DNA of 64,000 nt from Oceanobacillus bengalensis (lineage in GTDB: Bacteria; Bacillota; Bacilli; Bacillales; Amphibacillaceae): contig NZ_RBZO01000013.1 in assembly GCF_003628445.1 (NCBI RefSeq), positions 1-64,000 of the forward strand, given 5' to 3'. Shown here piece after piece: positions 8,583 to 17,220 of this stretch. The notes under the pieces are model-generated. The model was given only the letters and a program-made list of their open reading frames with translations, was not told the origin of the DNA and made no database searches. Position 1 is the stretch's first letter. The number at the start of each line of letters is the position of its first letter. The position numbers and the translations under genes are program-made.

Positions 8583-10949
8583 TCAATAATCCCTATTAAT
8601 AATATAATTTAACAAATGCTTAAGAAAAGCGCTACCCTGTGGTACCTGCTCTAAGGCATCCATAGCAGAACAGTAATGTTCCCACATCTCTTTCCTAGCA
8701 CCCTCTTGACCAAGTATAGAAACAAAGGTTGAACGACTATTTTCTGCATCCTTACTTGTTGGTTTTCCAAGGGTGTTCTCATTGCCTTCTACGTCAAGTA
8801 GATCATCTTTAATTTGAAACGCAATGCCCGCATGATATGCAAATGTTCGTAGCGCCTTCTTCTCTGCCTCCCCTACTCCTCGAAGGATTGCGGGCATGAC
8901 GAGAGAAGCCTCAAATCCCATCCCTGTCTTATAAAAACACATTACATTCAACTGTTCCAAGGTCAAGTTTTTCCCTTTCGAATCAAGGTCCATCGCCTGT
9001 CCCCTACACATATCTGCAATAATCCGTGCCGAATAGTTTACTAATTGTAATACCGTACCTGAATCAAATGTATGAAGTGATGATTGCTCTTCAACTGCTT
9101 TCTGTGTTAAAAACAACCCTGTTAGTTCTGCTACAGCCACATTATACGTCTCATGAACGGTTTGACGTCCCCTACGAACAGGTGCGTTATCTTGAGAAGG
9201 AAGGTCATCAAAGATTAAGGATGCCGTATGCATATATTCAAGTGATTTTAGAAGCGGCATAATTGCATCCTTTTCTAATCCATATGCACGTACACCCATG
9301 AACCAAGTAATAATAGGCCTAAGCCTCTTCCCATCACTTTTTAGGCTATAATTTGCTGCATCAATGATTTGCTCGTTTATTAAATCATCTTTTTCAGCTA
9401 TTGAAATCGATAATTCACTATTGATCTCTTTACGAATCGTTTTAACCGAATCCATAAAATCTTCCTGTTCCTTCCGTTCATCTTTCAGCATGCTCAAGAT
9501 ATGGTCTCTGAGGAGTTTGTCAAAGAAATCCACATCATCTGCCTTCTCTGCCATCTGTTCGATCAGACGATTAAATTCTGGATGAAAAGTAGCGAACACA
9601 CCCATGACCTTATCGTATGTATCTGTACCCATTCGCACTTCATATCTTTTTAGTCCATTAATTGCCCGATCTAAAATTACTTCGCGAGTCTTCTCATCGG
9701 AATGATACACTTCATGAATTAAATAGCCAATAACTGCCCAATACAGTTCAAACGGATTGATCAGGTCCTGTCGCTCGGCATGATATTTCAGATAATAAGT
9801 ATAGGGAGTGACCCTCCCCTCCTCCAAATCTTCAAACATATCAGCAAAATCATCCGCTAGTTGATTGTATATCCCGTAATAAAAGGTTCGTTTATCAATT
9901 CCCTCATCCTCAGCAGCACGAATAATAGAACGAACAATCAATCGTGAAGATGCTGCCTTTACAATAACAGGGATATAAAGTCTTTCATTCGTGTAACTTC
10001 CATCTGATAGATCCTTTAAACGGTCCACTTCCTGGGATTTAAAGAACACATAGGATTGCTCAAGAAAGGAACGCCATGTGGATTCAAGCTGGTGTGCTTT
10101 CATATATTCAAAGGCATCTCGGAGTTCGGAATGAATGTATTTCATCAGCGCACCATTCTTCCCTCCCCAATCACCTAGTTCCGGTACCGTTCCTGTCAAT
10201 AATGTCGTGCGTATCAAATCAGAATAGCGTTTTTGCTCCTCACGAGATAAAACATTGGAATCAAGCAAGTCATCAATGAATGGGTATGTTAGTCCATAAG
10301 CGTAACCTAATCGGATTGCTTCTTCTAACTTTCGCTTCCTTTCTTCTGGTGAACCTTTTCCTGCCATCTCTTCAATCACTTGCATGACTACCCCCGCAAT
10401 TATCTTAATCAATTTCCGCTGGGCCTCGTCTGCATCCATTCCCTGGGGAATATTAGAAGAAACGTTTTTTAATTTTTCAAACATCCAAATTAGAGTAGAT
10501 TCAACACCCTCCTTTTCAGCCATTCGATATAACTTCGCCATACTAAACGTCTGATCCCCATCTTTTAGCAAGTATTTTTTTAAACGTGTGACATTATGCT
10601 CAATCCGACTTTGCGTTTCTTTCTCATCTAGTGCTTTTCCCAAGTCCCGCATAAAAATATAGGAAATACTTCGGTCTAGATAATTATCAAGTTTACCTGT
10701 AACATCTAACCACTGTAAATATGGTTGATAATTTCTAGTGTCAGCTTTTACCCTTTTACGTGTAAATCGCGAAAAGATGGAAGGCGGTTGGATGTGACTC
10801 TGTTTCCATGTCTGAATATCCTTGGTTAGAGACTTGATAAATGCCTGTTTCTCGAGCCCTTCCGTAAGTGTTGTAAAATAAGCAGTCGCCTTCTGCTCAG
10901 CCTCGTGATAGCTCTTATCCGCTTGTATAGTTAACGCCTCTTTCATCAT
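8583..10949 (-). CDS. 788-residue isoprenyl diphosphate synthase with large N-terminal domain carrying a second DDxxD motif
   Basis: The C-terminal part (about 500-788) is a clear trans-prenyl diphosphate synthase: GKRLRP (540-544), first Asp-rich motif DDLPSQD (581-587) with RRG, the GQ...D segment (CRGQAMDL), FQIKDDLLD (711-719) and GKPTSKD. It should condense isopentenyl diphosphate with an allylic diphosphate in the cytoplasm. The N-terminal 500 residues are all-helical and not a standard partner. They contain AYGLTYPFIDDLLD (217-230) and NQLADDFADMFED (362-374), which resemble the second Asp-rich and metal-binding motifs of the same superfamily. An internal duplication or a fused terpene-synthase-like domain is my inference. 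Normal family length is about 300. ATG start with a GAGGTT ribosome site; no terpenoid neighbours. Confidence 0.8.
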   Translation of the reverse strand: MMKEALTIQADKSYHEAEQKATAYFTTLTEGLEKQAFIKSLTKDIQTWKQSHIQPPSIFSRFTRKRVKADTRNYQPYLQWLDVTGKLDNYLDRSISYIFMRDLGKALDEKETQSRIEHNVTRLKKYLLKDGDQTFSMAKLYRMAEKEGVESTLIWMFEKLKNVSSNIPQGMDADEAQRKLIKIIAGVVMQVIEEMAGKGSPEERKRKLEEAIRLGYAYGLTYPFIDDLLDSNVLSREEQKRYSDLIRTTLLTGTVPELGDWGGKNGALMKYIHSELRDAFEYMKAHQLESTWRSFLEQSYVFFKSQEVDRLKDLSDGSYTNERLYIPVIVKAASSRLIVRSIIRAAEDEGIDKRTFYYGIYNQLADDFADMFEDLEEGRVTPYTYYLKYHAERQDLINPFELYWAVIGYLIHEVYHSDEKTREVILDRAINGLKRYEVRMGTDTYDKVMGVFATFHPEFNRLIEQMAEKADDVDFFDKLLRDHILSMLKDERKEQEDFMDSVKTIRKEINSELSISIAEKDDLINEQIIDAANYSLKSDGKRLRPIITWFMGVRAYGLEKDAIMPLLKSLEYMHTASLIFDDLPSQDNAPVRRGRQTVHETYNVAVAELTGLFLTQKAVEEQSSLHTFDSGTVLQLVNYSARIIADMCRGQAMDLDSKGKNLTLEQLNVMCFYKTGMGFEASLVMPAILRGVGEAEKKALRTFAYHAGIAFQIKDDLLDVEGNENTLGKPTSKDAENSRSTFVSILGQEGARKEMWEHYCSAMDALEQVPQGSAFLKHLLNYIINRDY

Positions 10950-11363
10950 ATATATAACCTCTATTTCATGTTTGCTTAAATTTGTGTACGCATCATGCTA
11001 TAAAACTTACAGACTATAATAAATTATAATCTAAAATTACTGCTTTATTACAAAAAGGACATCATTTCCTTTCTCCCCTTCCCTATCTTACGACTATAAC
11101 ACGAAAAAAGTTTCAGATGCCTAAAATTACGGAAGGTTGACGAAGCAATGATTATTTTAAACCATACAATAATTAGAAAAGACTTGCATAGGGGGAATAA
11201 TTAATCGATGCAAAAAAGACTATCACCATATAGTGGTACTATAACAGGAAGGATTTCCAAATAACTCTAACCAAACAAACCTGCTTATGAACTACGAAGC
11301 AGCAGGTTTTTCCATGTATTTGGCCCTGCATTTTAACAGGCCGTGTGCTATATATTTTCCATG
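10950..11363. other. Intergenic region, no secure gene
   Basis: The left part is the promoter region of the prenyl-synthase gene, with an AT-rich palindrome TATAATAAATTATA (11015-11028). An 18-codon ORF (MQKRLSPYSGTITGRISK, 11208-11264) has AGGGGG 13 nt upstream and ends 12 nt before a hairpin. I do not regard it as proven. Nothing else is seen. Confidence 0.4.
11277..11311. terminator. Hairpin terminator downstream of tetR-type gene
   Basis: AAACCTGCT and AGCAGGTTT form a 9-bp stem followed by TTT on the plus strand and by a T-rich run on the minus strand. It probably ends the minus-strand TetR transcript. Confidence 0.65.
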
Positions 11364-11954
11364 TTAAACCTTCACATTAAAAACCTCCGTTGAAGTAAGC
11401 ATAAGTTCTACAATTTGTTCTGACATATAAGCTGGATCTGCCTGAAAATCTTCTTCCATCCACCGAATAATAACTCCAGCTATTCCATGTGCACGGTAGA
11501 CATACAACCATTTCGGATTAAGGATAGTCCCTTCTTCCAACTCATACTCATATTCCATTAAAAACAACGCTTCAATCGCTTTAGCAATTTGATAACGAAA
11601 ATCCACACGAATGTGATCACTTAATAATAATTTATAAAGCTCCGCATTTTCTTTAAAATACGTAAATAGCATAATATCTTCTATACGCATTTCCTTCATG
11701 TTTACTCTTTCAATAGATTTATAGGGATTTCTAATTTGGTCAACCATTTCATCCAGTACATCTCGTATAATCTCATCTAACAATTTTTCCTTCGAATCAA
11801 AATTTGCATAAAATGTTCCACGATTATAATTTGCTTTACTTGCAATTTCTGAAATCGTAATTTTATCAAAATTCTTTTGCGCGAGTATTGATAGGAATGA
11901 TTTTTTAAGTGCTGACTTTGAACGCTGAATCCTTTTGTCTACATAGTCTTGCAT
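11364..11954 (-). CDS. TetR/AcrR family transcriptional regulator (first TetR/SDR pair)
   Basis: A 196-residue repressor-type protein. Residues 8-60 are the TetR DNA-binding domain (KSALKKSFLSILAQKNFDKI, then a recognition helix around NYNRGTFYANF). The rest is a helical ligand-binding domain, with a C-terminal segment (YMSEQIVELML) shared by a widespread Bacillaceae subgroup. It is divergent from the SDR gene at 12133 and presumably controls it. A second, clearly related TetR gene divergent from another SDR lies at 51095-51712. The ligand is unknown. Confidence 0.85.
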   Translation of the reverse strand: MQDYVDKRIQRSKSALKKSFLSILAQKNFDKITISEIASKANYNRGTFYANFDSKEKLLDEIIRDVLDEMVDQIRNPYKSIERVNMKEMRIEDIMLFTYFKENAELYKLLLSDHIRVDFRYQIAKAIEALFLMEYEYELEEGTILNPKWLYVYRAHGIAGVIIRWMEEDFQADPAYMSEQIVELMLTSTEVFNVKV

Positions 11955-12096
11955 GAAACGCTCACCTCACCCTAAATTATGATACGAAACAATTATTCTT
12001 GCAAATTTTAATATACAAAATGCAACAAATTGTTTAGTAATGTACGATTTTTTGTCAGTTGTTGATTGAATACGCATCGCCCTTGTAGATATACTA

Positions 12097-12112
12097 CTTA
12101 TGTAAACATAAG
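12097..12112. promoter_or_regulatory. Candidate TetR operator upstream of the first SDR gene
   Basis: CTTATGTAAACATAAG is a 7+2+7 palindrome 20 bp before the SDR start codon. Fourteen bases of it (TATGTAAACATAAG) recur with one change upstream of the second SDR gene (50931-50944). A regulator acting at this site is inferred. Confidence 0.5.
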
Positions 12113-12132
12113 ATTATTAGGAGGTAATTTAT

Positions 12133-12903
12133 ATGACATTTCCCGTTTTAGAAGGAAAAGTTGCTATCATTACTGGCGCAGCAATGGGTATGGGTGAAGC
12201 AACAGCGAGATTGTTTGCTGATGCAAAAGCGAAAGTTATCATTGCAGATTATAATGAAGAAAAAGGTACCGAAGTTGCAGAATCAATAAAAGCGAATGGT
12301 GGAGAAGCAGCTTTTGTAAAAGTGGATGTTTCTAAATCAGCAGATGTACAAGCGATGGTGAAATTTACTGTTGATACATATGGTAAATTAGATGTAGCAG
12401 TAAATAATGCTGCTTTAACCCCAGATGATAAACCAGCAGCTGAATTTGATGAAGACTATTGGGATCGCCTAATGTCTGTCGATTTAAAAGGTGCTGCACT
12501 TTGCATGAAATATGAATTACAACAAATGAAGAAACAAGGAAATGGCGGTTCTATTATCAACATTTCTTCTGTTAGTGGTTTCCGTCCACAACCTAATAAC
12601 ATTGCATATGTTGCTGCAAAACACGGTGTTGTTGGAATGACGAAAGTAGCAGCATTAGAAAATGGTCCAGAAAATATTCGCGTAAACTCAGTAGCTCCTG
12701 GTGCAATCGATACACCTATGCTTCGTGGGGCATTAGAGCAATTTGGCTATACAGAAGAGGAATATGCACCACAACTAAGCTTACTTAACCGTTTTGGACA
12801 AGCAAACGAAATTGCGGAAGCGACTCTTTGGTTAGCATCTGACGCATCTTCTTATGTTACTGGAACAACCATTCATGCGGACGCAGGTTATACTTCTCGC
12901 TAA
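12133..12903 (+). CDS. Short-chain dehydrogenase/reductase (first TetR/SDR pair)
   Basis: A 256-residue classical SDR oxidoreductase using NAD(P)H. It has the cofactor motif TGAAMGMG (about 15-22), VNNAA (about 91), catalytic Ser in ISSVSG, YVAAK (Tyr-x3-Lys) and the C-terminal SDASSYVTGTTIHADAGY. An Asp after beta-2 (IADYN) suggests a preference for NAD. The substrate cannot be told; many such proteins are annotated FabG or glucose-dehydrogenase-like. AGGAGG precedes the ATG. It is divergent from the TetR gene and ended by a strong terminator, so it is a one-gene unit. Confidence 0.85.
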   Translation: MTFPVLEGKVAIITGAAMGMGEATARLFADAKAKVIIADYNEEKGTEVAESIKANGGEAAFVKVDVSKSADVQAMVKFTVDTYGKLDVAVNNAALTPDDKPAAEFDEDYWDRLMSVDLKGAALCMKYELQQMKKQGNGGSIINISSVSGFRPQPNNIAYVAAKHGVVGMTKVAALENGPENIRVNSVAPGAIDTPMLRGALEQFGYTEEEYAPQLSLLNRFGQANEIAEATLWLASDASSYVTGTTIHADAGYTSR

Positions 12904-12910
12904 CGTACCA

Positions 12911-12945
12911 AAGAACCGATGAGAAAATTCTCATCGGTTCTTTTT
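12911..12945. terminator. Rho-independent terminator after SDR gene
   Basis: AAGAACCGATGAGAA pairs with TTCTCATCGGTTCTT, followed by TTT. The near-perfect 15-bp stem also lies at the 3' side of the convergent acidic-protein gene. Confidence 0.9.
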
Positions 12946-12952
12946 ATAAAAT

Positions 12953-13786
12953 TTAACTAGAAATTAGTCCGTAAAATAATTGTAATAAAAACATGATATA
13001 GACAGAACTTGTATCAACAAAATTCATATCTATTAGCTCTTCATCTAAATACGTTAAGTCATCTTCTTCATAATATCCATTTTGATACATATCGATAGAA
13101 TAATCTAAATCCTCGATAAACGCATAGTATTCAATGGAATCTCCATACTCTTTTAGATATAATTCCAAGTCCTCTTTAGAACCAAAATCATAGTTTTCGA
13201 GAAGCTCTTGTAGATTATCATCATCTATTACAGTACCTGCCGGGTATAAATACATATCGACAGTCATCTCAAGGTCCTCAATATAATCGTAATATTCGAT
13301 GGATTCATCGTATTCATTAAGAAATGACTCTAATGCTTCCTTAGAATCAAATTCGTAATAATCTAGAAGTTCCTGCAAACTATTGTCATCAACTGGTGTT
13401 AAGCCATTTACATAATAATCAACGGTATACGATAGATCTTCCTCAAAAACGAGATATTCTCCGTCTAATACGTCCTGACCCTCTGCTATATCCCCAAATT
13501 CTACAAGTAGTGCATTTAATTCTTCGCGTGTCAAATCAAAATCCTCAAGTACAGGCTTAATGGATTCTTCTGTTAATGGAATTCCCAATTCATCAACTGA
13601 GATAAAATGATCTTCTAAGCTCCATTCCTTACTCTCTAAATAGTCAATGTAATCTTGCTTTTCCCAGCCAATCTCTTCAATATACGATTCAAACGCTGGG
13701 TCGTTTTCTTCAATTGCCAATACAATCGTTGGCAAAACCCCTATACTTATAATTAATGCCAACAACAATGAAACAATTCGCTTCAT
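12953..13786 (-). CDS. Processed acidic surface protein-like, three internal repeats
   Basis: A 277-residue secreted protein: signal peptide (1-24, ending VLA), then a strongly acidic body. Three related blocks of about 50-60 residues lie at 70-129, 131-184 and 187-236; the last two share LQELL..Y.F.SKE.LE..L.EY..SIEYY. This matches the 'processed acidic surface protein' family I know from Bacillaceae, which normally ends in a sorting-type tail and is encoded beside a class D sortase. Here the C terminus is a short hydrophobic stretch (SVYIMFLLQLFYGLISS) without a recognisable sorting motif or basic tail, and no sortase is adjacent. It may be a shortened version. The ribosome site is AGGGGGAG. 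Confidence 0.65.
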   Translation of the reverse strand: MKRIVSLLLALIISIGVLPTIVLAIEENDPAFESYIEEIGWEKQDYIDYLESKEWSLEDHFISVDELGIPLTEESIKPVLEDFDLTREELNALLVEFGDIAEGQDVLDGEYLVFEEDLSYTVDYYVNGLTPVDDNSLQELLDYYEFDSKEALESFLNEYDESIEYYDYIEDLEMTVDMYLYPAGTVIDDDNLQELLENYDFGSKEDLELYLKEYGDSIEYYAFIEDLDYSIDMYQNGYYEEDDLTYLDEELIDMNFVDTSSVYIMFLLQLFYGLISS

Positions 13787-13863
13787 CTCGCTCCCCCTAA
13801 GTAAATAATAATCACTAAATAATTATAATTTCAAAATTAAATAAAAGCTACTAAATTTTTCAT

Positions 13864-13903
13864 GGTGCCTGTCACTCCTCGGTTTTTGTTGAAATTTGTC
13901 GAA
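13864..13903 (+). repeat. GTGCCTGTCAC repeat, left-arm copy 1
   Basis: Begins GGTGCCTGTCACTCCTCGG and continues through TTTTTGTTGAAATTTGTCGA. The right arm is missing. It lies between the divergent acidic-protein and OppA-like genes. Confidence 0.75.
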
Positions 13904-14002
13904 TTAGTGAGTTATCTATAAGGAGCAGAAGTTTTTACTAATCTAATTAATACTGTTAAGATGATAAATGGCTATTACAACAGTACATAAGGGGGATATC
14001 AG

Positions 14003-15682
14003 GTGAAGTATTTACGAATATTTATACCAGTTTTATTAGTGCTTATATTTTTAGCTGCTTGTGGAGATAAAGAAAATCAAAGCACAAATAAAAGTGATGA
14101 AACAGTAGATAATGGGGAAAGTGAAGAAAAAATAGTAAGACTAAGTGCTGCAGGTGAAATACCTGGTCTTAATCCAACATTAGCTGATAATGATTTCAGT
14201 TTTAATGTGATTAATCAAGTTTTTGAAGGCTTGTACCGCTTAGATAAAGAAGGTAAACCACAACTTGCAATGGCCGCTGAAGAGCCTGAAGTAAGTGATG
14301 ACAATAAGGTACTTACATTTAAAATTCGTGAAGATGCGAAATGGTCAGATGGTTCACCCGTAACAGCAAATGATTTTGAATATGCATGGAAAAAGGTCGT
14401 TGCCCCTGAAACAGGTGCTGCTTATGGACCACAGTTAGAGGCAATCGTCTTAAATGCATCAGAGATATTAGTGGGAGAATTACCTCCAGATGAATTAGGA
14501 GTAGAAGCACTTGATGATCATACATTACAAGTAACACTGGAGAATCCGGTTCCATTCTTCAAAGAATTATTAACGACAGCAACCTTCTTCCCGCAGAAGC
14601 AGGAATTTGTTGAAGAACATGGAGACGAGTACGCACTAGATAGTGAACACACATTATTTAATGGCCCTTTCGTATTATCTAATTGGAAGAGCACAGATTC
14701 TTCTTGGACATACGAAAAGAATGAAAACTATTGGGATAAAGATGCAGTAAATGTAGACAAAATTGAAGTAAATGTTGTAAAAGATACAGAGACTGCAGTA
14801 AAACTATATCTTAATGGTGAGCTTGACCGAGTTAATCTATCAAGTGATTATGTACAGCAATTTCAAGGTGAAGATGAATTTCATACCTATTTGACTGGTT
14901 CCGCTTCTTATTTGAAAATGAATCAAGGAAAAGATGGAGAAACAACAGATCTTGCTAATTTAAATATCCGAAAAGCATTAAATATGGTAATCGATAAACA
15001 AATTATTGTTGATGAACTCTTAAACAATGGATCGATTGTTGCTAATGCAAACGTACCAAGAGGAGTAGCTACAAATCCAGAAACAGGGGAAGATTTCCGT
15101 GATGAAAATGGGGATCTTACTAACTATGATCCAGAAAAAGCTAGGGAATTATTTGAGAAGGGATTGGACGAACTAGGTAAAACAGAACTTGAATTTGAAC
15201 TGATTAGCTCAGATTCTAGCTCTTCCAAACAATTGGCAGAAAACCTTAAATTCCAAATGGAATCCAATCTACCAGGACTTACAATTAATATAAGAAACTT
15301 AACACCAAAAGCAAGTATTGCAGCGAATGTTGGACAGGAATATGAATTGATTATTACGGGGTGGGACGGTGATTATCAAGACCCACTAACATACTTGAAT
15401 CTTTTTATTACTGATAGCCCAGGAAATCATACCGGATATTCGAATGAGGAATACGACAGACTTGTACTTGGTTCGAAGTCAGACCTTGCAGATAAGCCAA
15501 TGGAGCGCTGGGAAGCACTTTTAAAAGCAGAAAAAATGCTCATTGAAGATAGTGCTGTACTGATTCCACTCTATCAAAACGGGACAGCATACATGCAAAA
15601 AGAATATCTAAAGGATTATATAACTTATACAGTGAGTTCAGATAATTATAAATGGATAAATATTGAGACTGACGAGCAATAA
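14003..15682 (+). CDS. Oligopeptide ABC transporter substrate-binding lipoprotein (OppA family)
   Basis: A 559-residue extracellular solute-binding protein, family 5. The lipobox is LAAC (Cys at about 23). The N-terminal lobe has LNPTLADNDFSFNVINQVFE, and the hinge-proximal motif LTFKIREDAKWSDGSPVTANDF is the family signature. It should capture peptides and pass them to an Opp permease. No permease or ATPase genes are adjacent, so it is an orphan binding protein using a system encoded elsewhere. It could also deliver peptide signals. Start GTG 14003 after AGGGGGA. Its own promoter and terminator make it monocistronic. Confidence 0.9.
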   Translation: MKYLRIFIPVLLVLIFLAACGDKENQSTNKSDETVDNGESEEKIVRLSAAGEIPGLNPTLADNDFSFNVINQVFEGLYRLDKEGKPQLAMAAEEPEVSDDNKVLTFKIREDAKWSDGSPVTANDFEYAWKKVVAPETGAAYGPQLEAIVLNASEILVGELPPDELGVEALDDHTLQVTLENPVPFFKELLTTATFFPQKQEFVEEHGDEYALDSEHTLFNGPFVLSNWKSTDSSWTYEKNENYWDKDAVNVDKIEVNVVKDTETAVKLYLNGELDRVNLSSDYVQQFQGEDEFHTYLTGSASYLKMNQGKDGETTDLANLNIRKALNMVIDKQIIVDELLNNGSIVANANVPRGVATNPETGEDFRDENGDLTNYDPEKARELFEKGLDELGKTELEFELISSDSSSSKQLAENLKFQMESNLPGLTINIRNLTPKASIAANVGQEYELIITGWDGDYQDPLTYLNLFITDSPGNHTGYSNEEYDRLVLGSKSDLADKPMERWEALLKAEKMLIEDSAVLIPLYQNGTAYMQKEYLKDYITYTVSSDNYKWINIETDEQ

Positions 15683-15696
15683 CCACAAGACATTAA

Positions 15697-15741
15697 GCTA
15701 ACAAAGATGGGAATCAAATCCCACACTTTGTTAGCTTTTTT
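15697..15741 (+). terminator. Terminator after oppA-like gene
   Basis: GCTAACAAAG and CTTTGTTAGC form a 10-bp stem with an inner GGGA/TCCC pairing, followed by TTTTTTAT. A repeat copy follows at once. Confidence 0.9.
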
Positions 15742-15745
15742 ATTA

Positions 15746-15786
15746 GGTGCCTGTCACTCCTCGAAATTTGTTGGAATTTGTCGAAA
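15746..15786 (+). repeat. GTGCCTGTCAC repeat, left-arm copy 2
   Basis: GGTGCCTGTCACTCCTCGAA, then ATTTGTTGGAATTTGTCGAA. The right arm is absent. It sits directly behind the oppA-like terminator. Confidence 0.8.
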
Positions 15787-15944
15787 ACTATTTGAGTGTT
15801 ACCCGTTTTTTGCAACTGCACATCTATATATTTTTAAAATTGAAGTTTTCGCCTAGTCCATTTTAAACTGATGTACCATAGGCTGTAGTGTAGCATGATT
15901 AAACGAGGTATAAAACGGTAATTTTTTAGAAAAGGAGAATTCAA

Positions 15945-16235
15945 ATGCATGGATATAATAATAATGCACCAATAAACCACGTAGGTCCCCAAGGTTTTGA
16001 TCATAGGAGTTGGGGTATTACTCCACTAACCGCGGGATTAATTGGTGCTGGTTTAGGATTTATCGGTGGGGAATTATTTGATGGACCTGGATTCGGCCCT
16101 GGACCTGGGCCTGGATACGGTTATGGGCCTGGGCCATGGTACGGATATGGTCCTGGTTATGGGTTTGGGCCTGGGTTTGGACCGTATCCTGCTTATGGAT
16201 ATGGTTACGGCGGATATAATCCAGGGTTCTATTAA
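15945..16235 (+). CDS. Gly/Pro/Tyr-rich low-complexity protein
   Basis: A 96-residue protein. Residues 1-45 include a short Gly-rich hydrophobic stretch (LTAGLIGAGLGFIGGELF). Residues 46-96 are tandem GPG/GYG/GFG units rich in Gly, Pro, Tyr and Phe. Such tails are seen in Bacillus spore-coat and surface proteins, so a structural or adhesive role is possible, but I do not recognise a specific family. The ribosome site AAAGGAG and a following hairpin support a real single-gene unit. The repeated codons make replication slippage likely. Confidence 0.6.
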   Translation: MHGYNNNAPINHVGPQGFDHRSWGITPLTAGLIGAGLGFIGGELFDGPGFGPGPGPGYGYGPGPWYGYGPGYGFGPGFGPYPAYGYGYGGYNPGFY

Positions 16236-16275
16236 TCTCACCACTAAATACGAAAGATATGTTCAACGAAAATGG

Positions 16276-16312
16276 AAAGTGGAAGATCTTTAATGTCTCC
16301 CACTTTCTTATT
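16276..16312 (+). terminator. Terminator after Gly/Pro-rich gene
   Basis: AAAGTGG and CCACTTT form a 7-bp stem with a 17-nt loop, followed by CTTATTT. Moderate strength. Confidence 0.55.
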
Positions 16313-16420
16313 TACATATATTGTGCGACTCATATAAAGTGCCACCTTTCGTACGAATAGACTTCCAATTTATAGGAAATAATACATGGTAGATGAACAA
16401 TTTATTTCGGAGGAGATAGG

Positions 16421-16909
16421 ATGAAAAAGCGAATACTTACTGCTGTATTTATTATGGTCGCTTTCTTTATGACAGCATGCGGAAATGATGATAATGAGGA
16501 TGCTTCAAAAAAATTAAACGAAAACAAAACAGTAGAAAGCAAAGAAGTGTTAAGTCCAATGGATGATATGAAGAATAAACTAGAGCAGTTGAATTATTCA
16601 ACAGTTGACTTTGAAGTGTTGTATTTTGATTCTGAATTCGAGGGTGAAATACGAGAAGAAGATGGTTTAGTGGAAGCAGAGTTTTACGACCCATTTAATA
16701 GTATTGATGCCCGTGGACCAGATGCATTTGATGCGATGTTCCCTATTGTTCATGACTTAGAAATTAATCCAGATATGAAAGATGACGAAGCGATATCTTC
16801 CTCAATTAACAGTTTCAACATACCTAAGGAATTTCTAAAAGCAGAATTACAGATTACTTTTAGCGATGGGACAGAGAAAACATTTAAAATAACAAATAAC
16901 GAGCTCTAA
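16421..16909 (+). CDS. YusW-like lipoprotein
   Basis: A 162-residue exported protein with lipobox MTAC (Cys at about 20). A charged linker is followed by a domain starting near residue 50 (MDDMKNKLEQLNYSTVDFEV) and ending FSDGTEKTFKI, which matches the YusW-like family of Bacillus. Function unknown. The ribosome site GGAGGAGAT is strong. It is a single gene; the next 310 bp hold no gene. Confidence 0.75.
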   Translation: MKKRILTAVFIMVAFFMTACGNDDNEDASKKLNENKTVESKEVLSPMDDMKNKLEQLNYSTVDFEVLYFDSEFEGEIREEDGLVEAEFYDPFNSIDARGPDAFDAMFPIVHDLEINPDMKDDEAISSSINSFNIPKEFLKAELQITFSDGTEKTFKITNNEL

Positions 16910-17220
16910 CAATAAGCAGCCATACTTGTTAATAGTTAATTTTTAGTCCTAGTCTCCCCATCGTCAATTATTCCAACCTTGAAGACGGGCTGTCACTTTA
17001 GTGGCAGCCTCAAGCACACACCTTTGCGAATAATCTTCTCTCCAGCTTTTAGGCGAGGTAAAACTTCTTCAAACGTCACAATTAATCATCCTCTTTCTAT
17101 TGATACGGAAAAGTATAAGTGAAGGATTACCAAAATTCAATTATAAGGTGCAATTTACGTTAAAAATTGACTAAAAGCGAACGATGACAGGCCCCCCCTG
17201 CATATGATGGGTGAAAAAGG
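16910..17220. other. Intergenic region with one hairpin
   Basis: GGCTGTCACT and AGTGGCAGCC (16988-17009) form a tight 10-bp hairpin with one G-T pair and no T-tract. Its core resembles a decayed GTGCCTGTCAC repeat. A run of seven C near 17190 is unusual for this AT-rich DNA. No gene is seen. Confidence 0.4.

Noticed and set aside
8583-11264. A ComQ/ComX pheromone locus
   Set aside because: The prenyl synthase is of unusual type, and the only adjacent tiny ORF has no Trp and does not look like ComX; no comP/comA genes follow.
15945-16266. Overlapping ORFs in other frames of the Gly/Pro-rich gene
   Set aside because: Repetitive codons keep several frames open; only the 15945-16235 frame has a ribosome site and a stop before the terminator.
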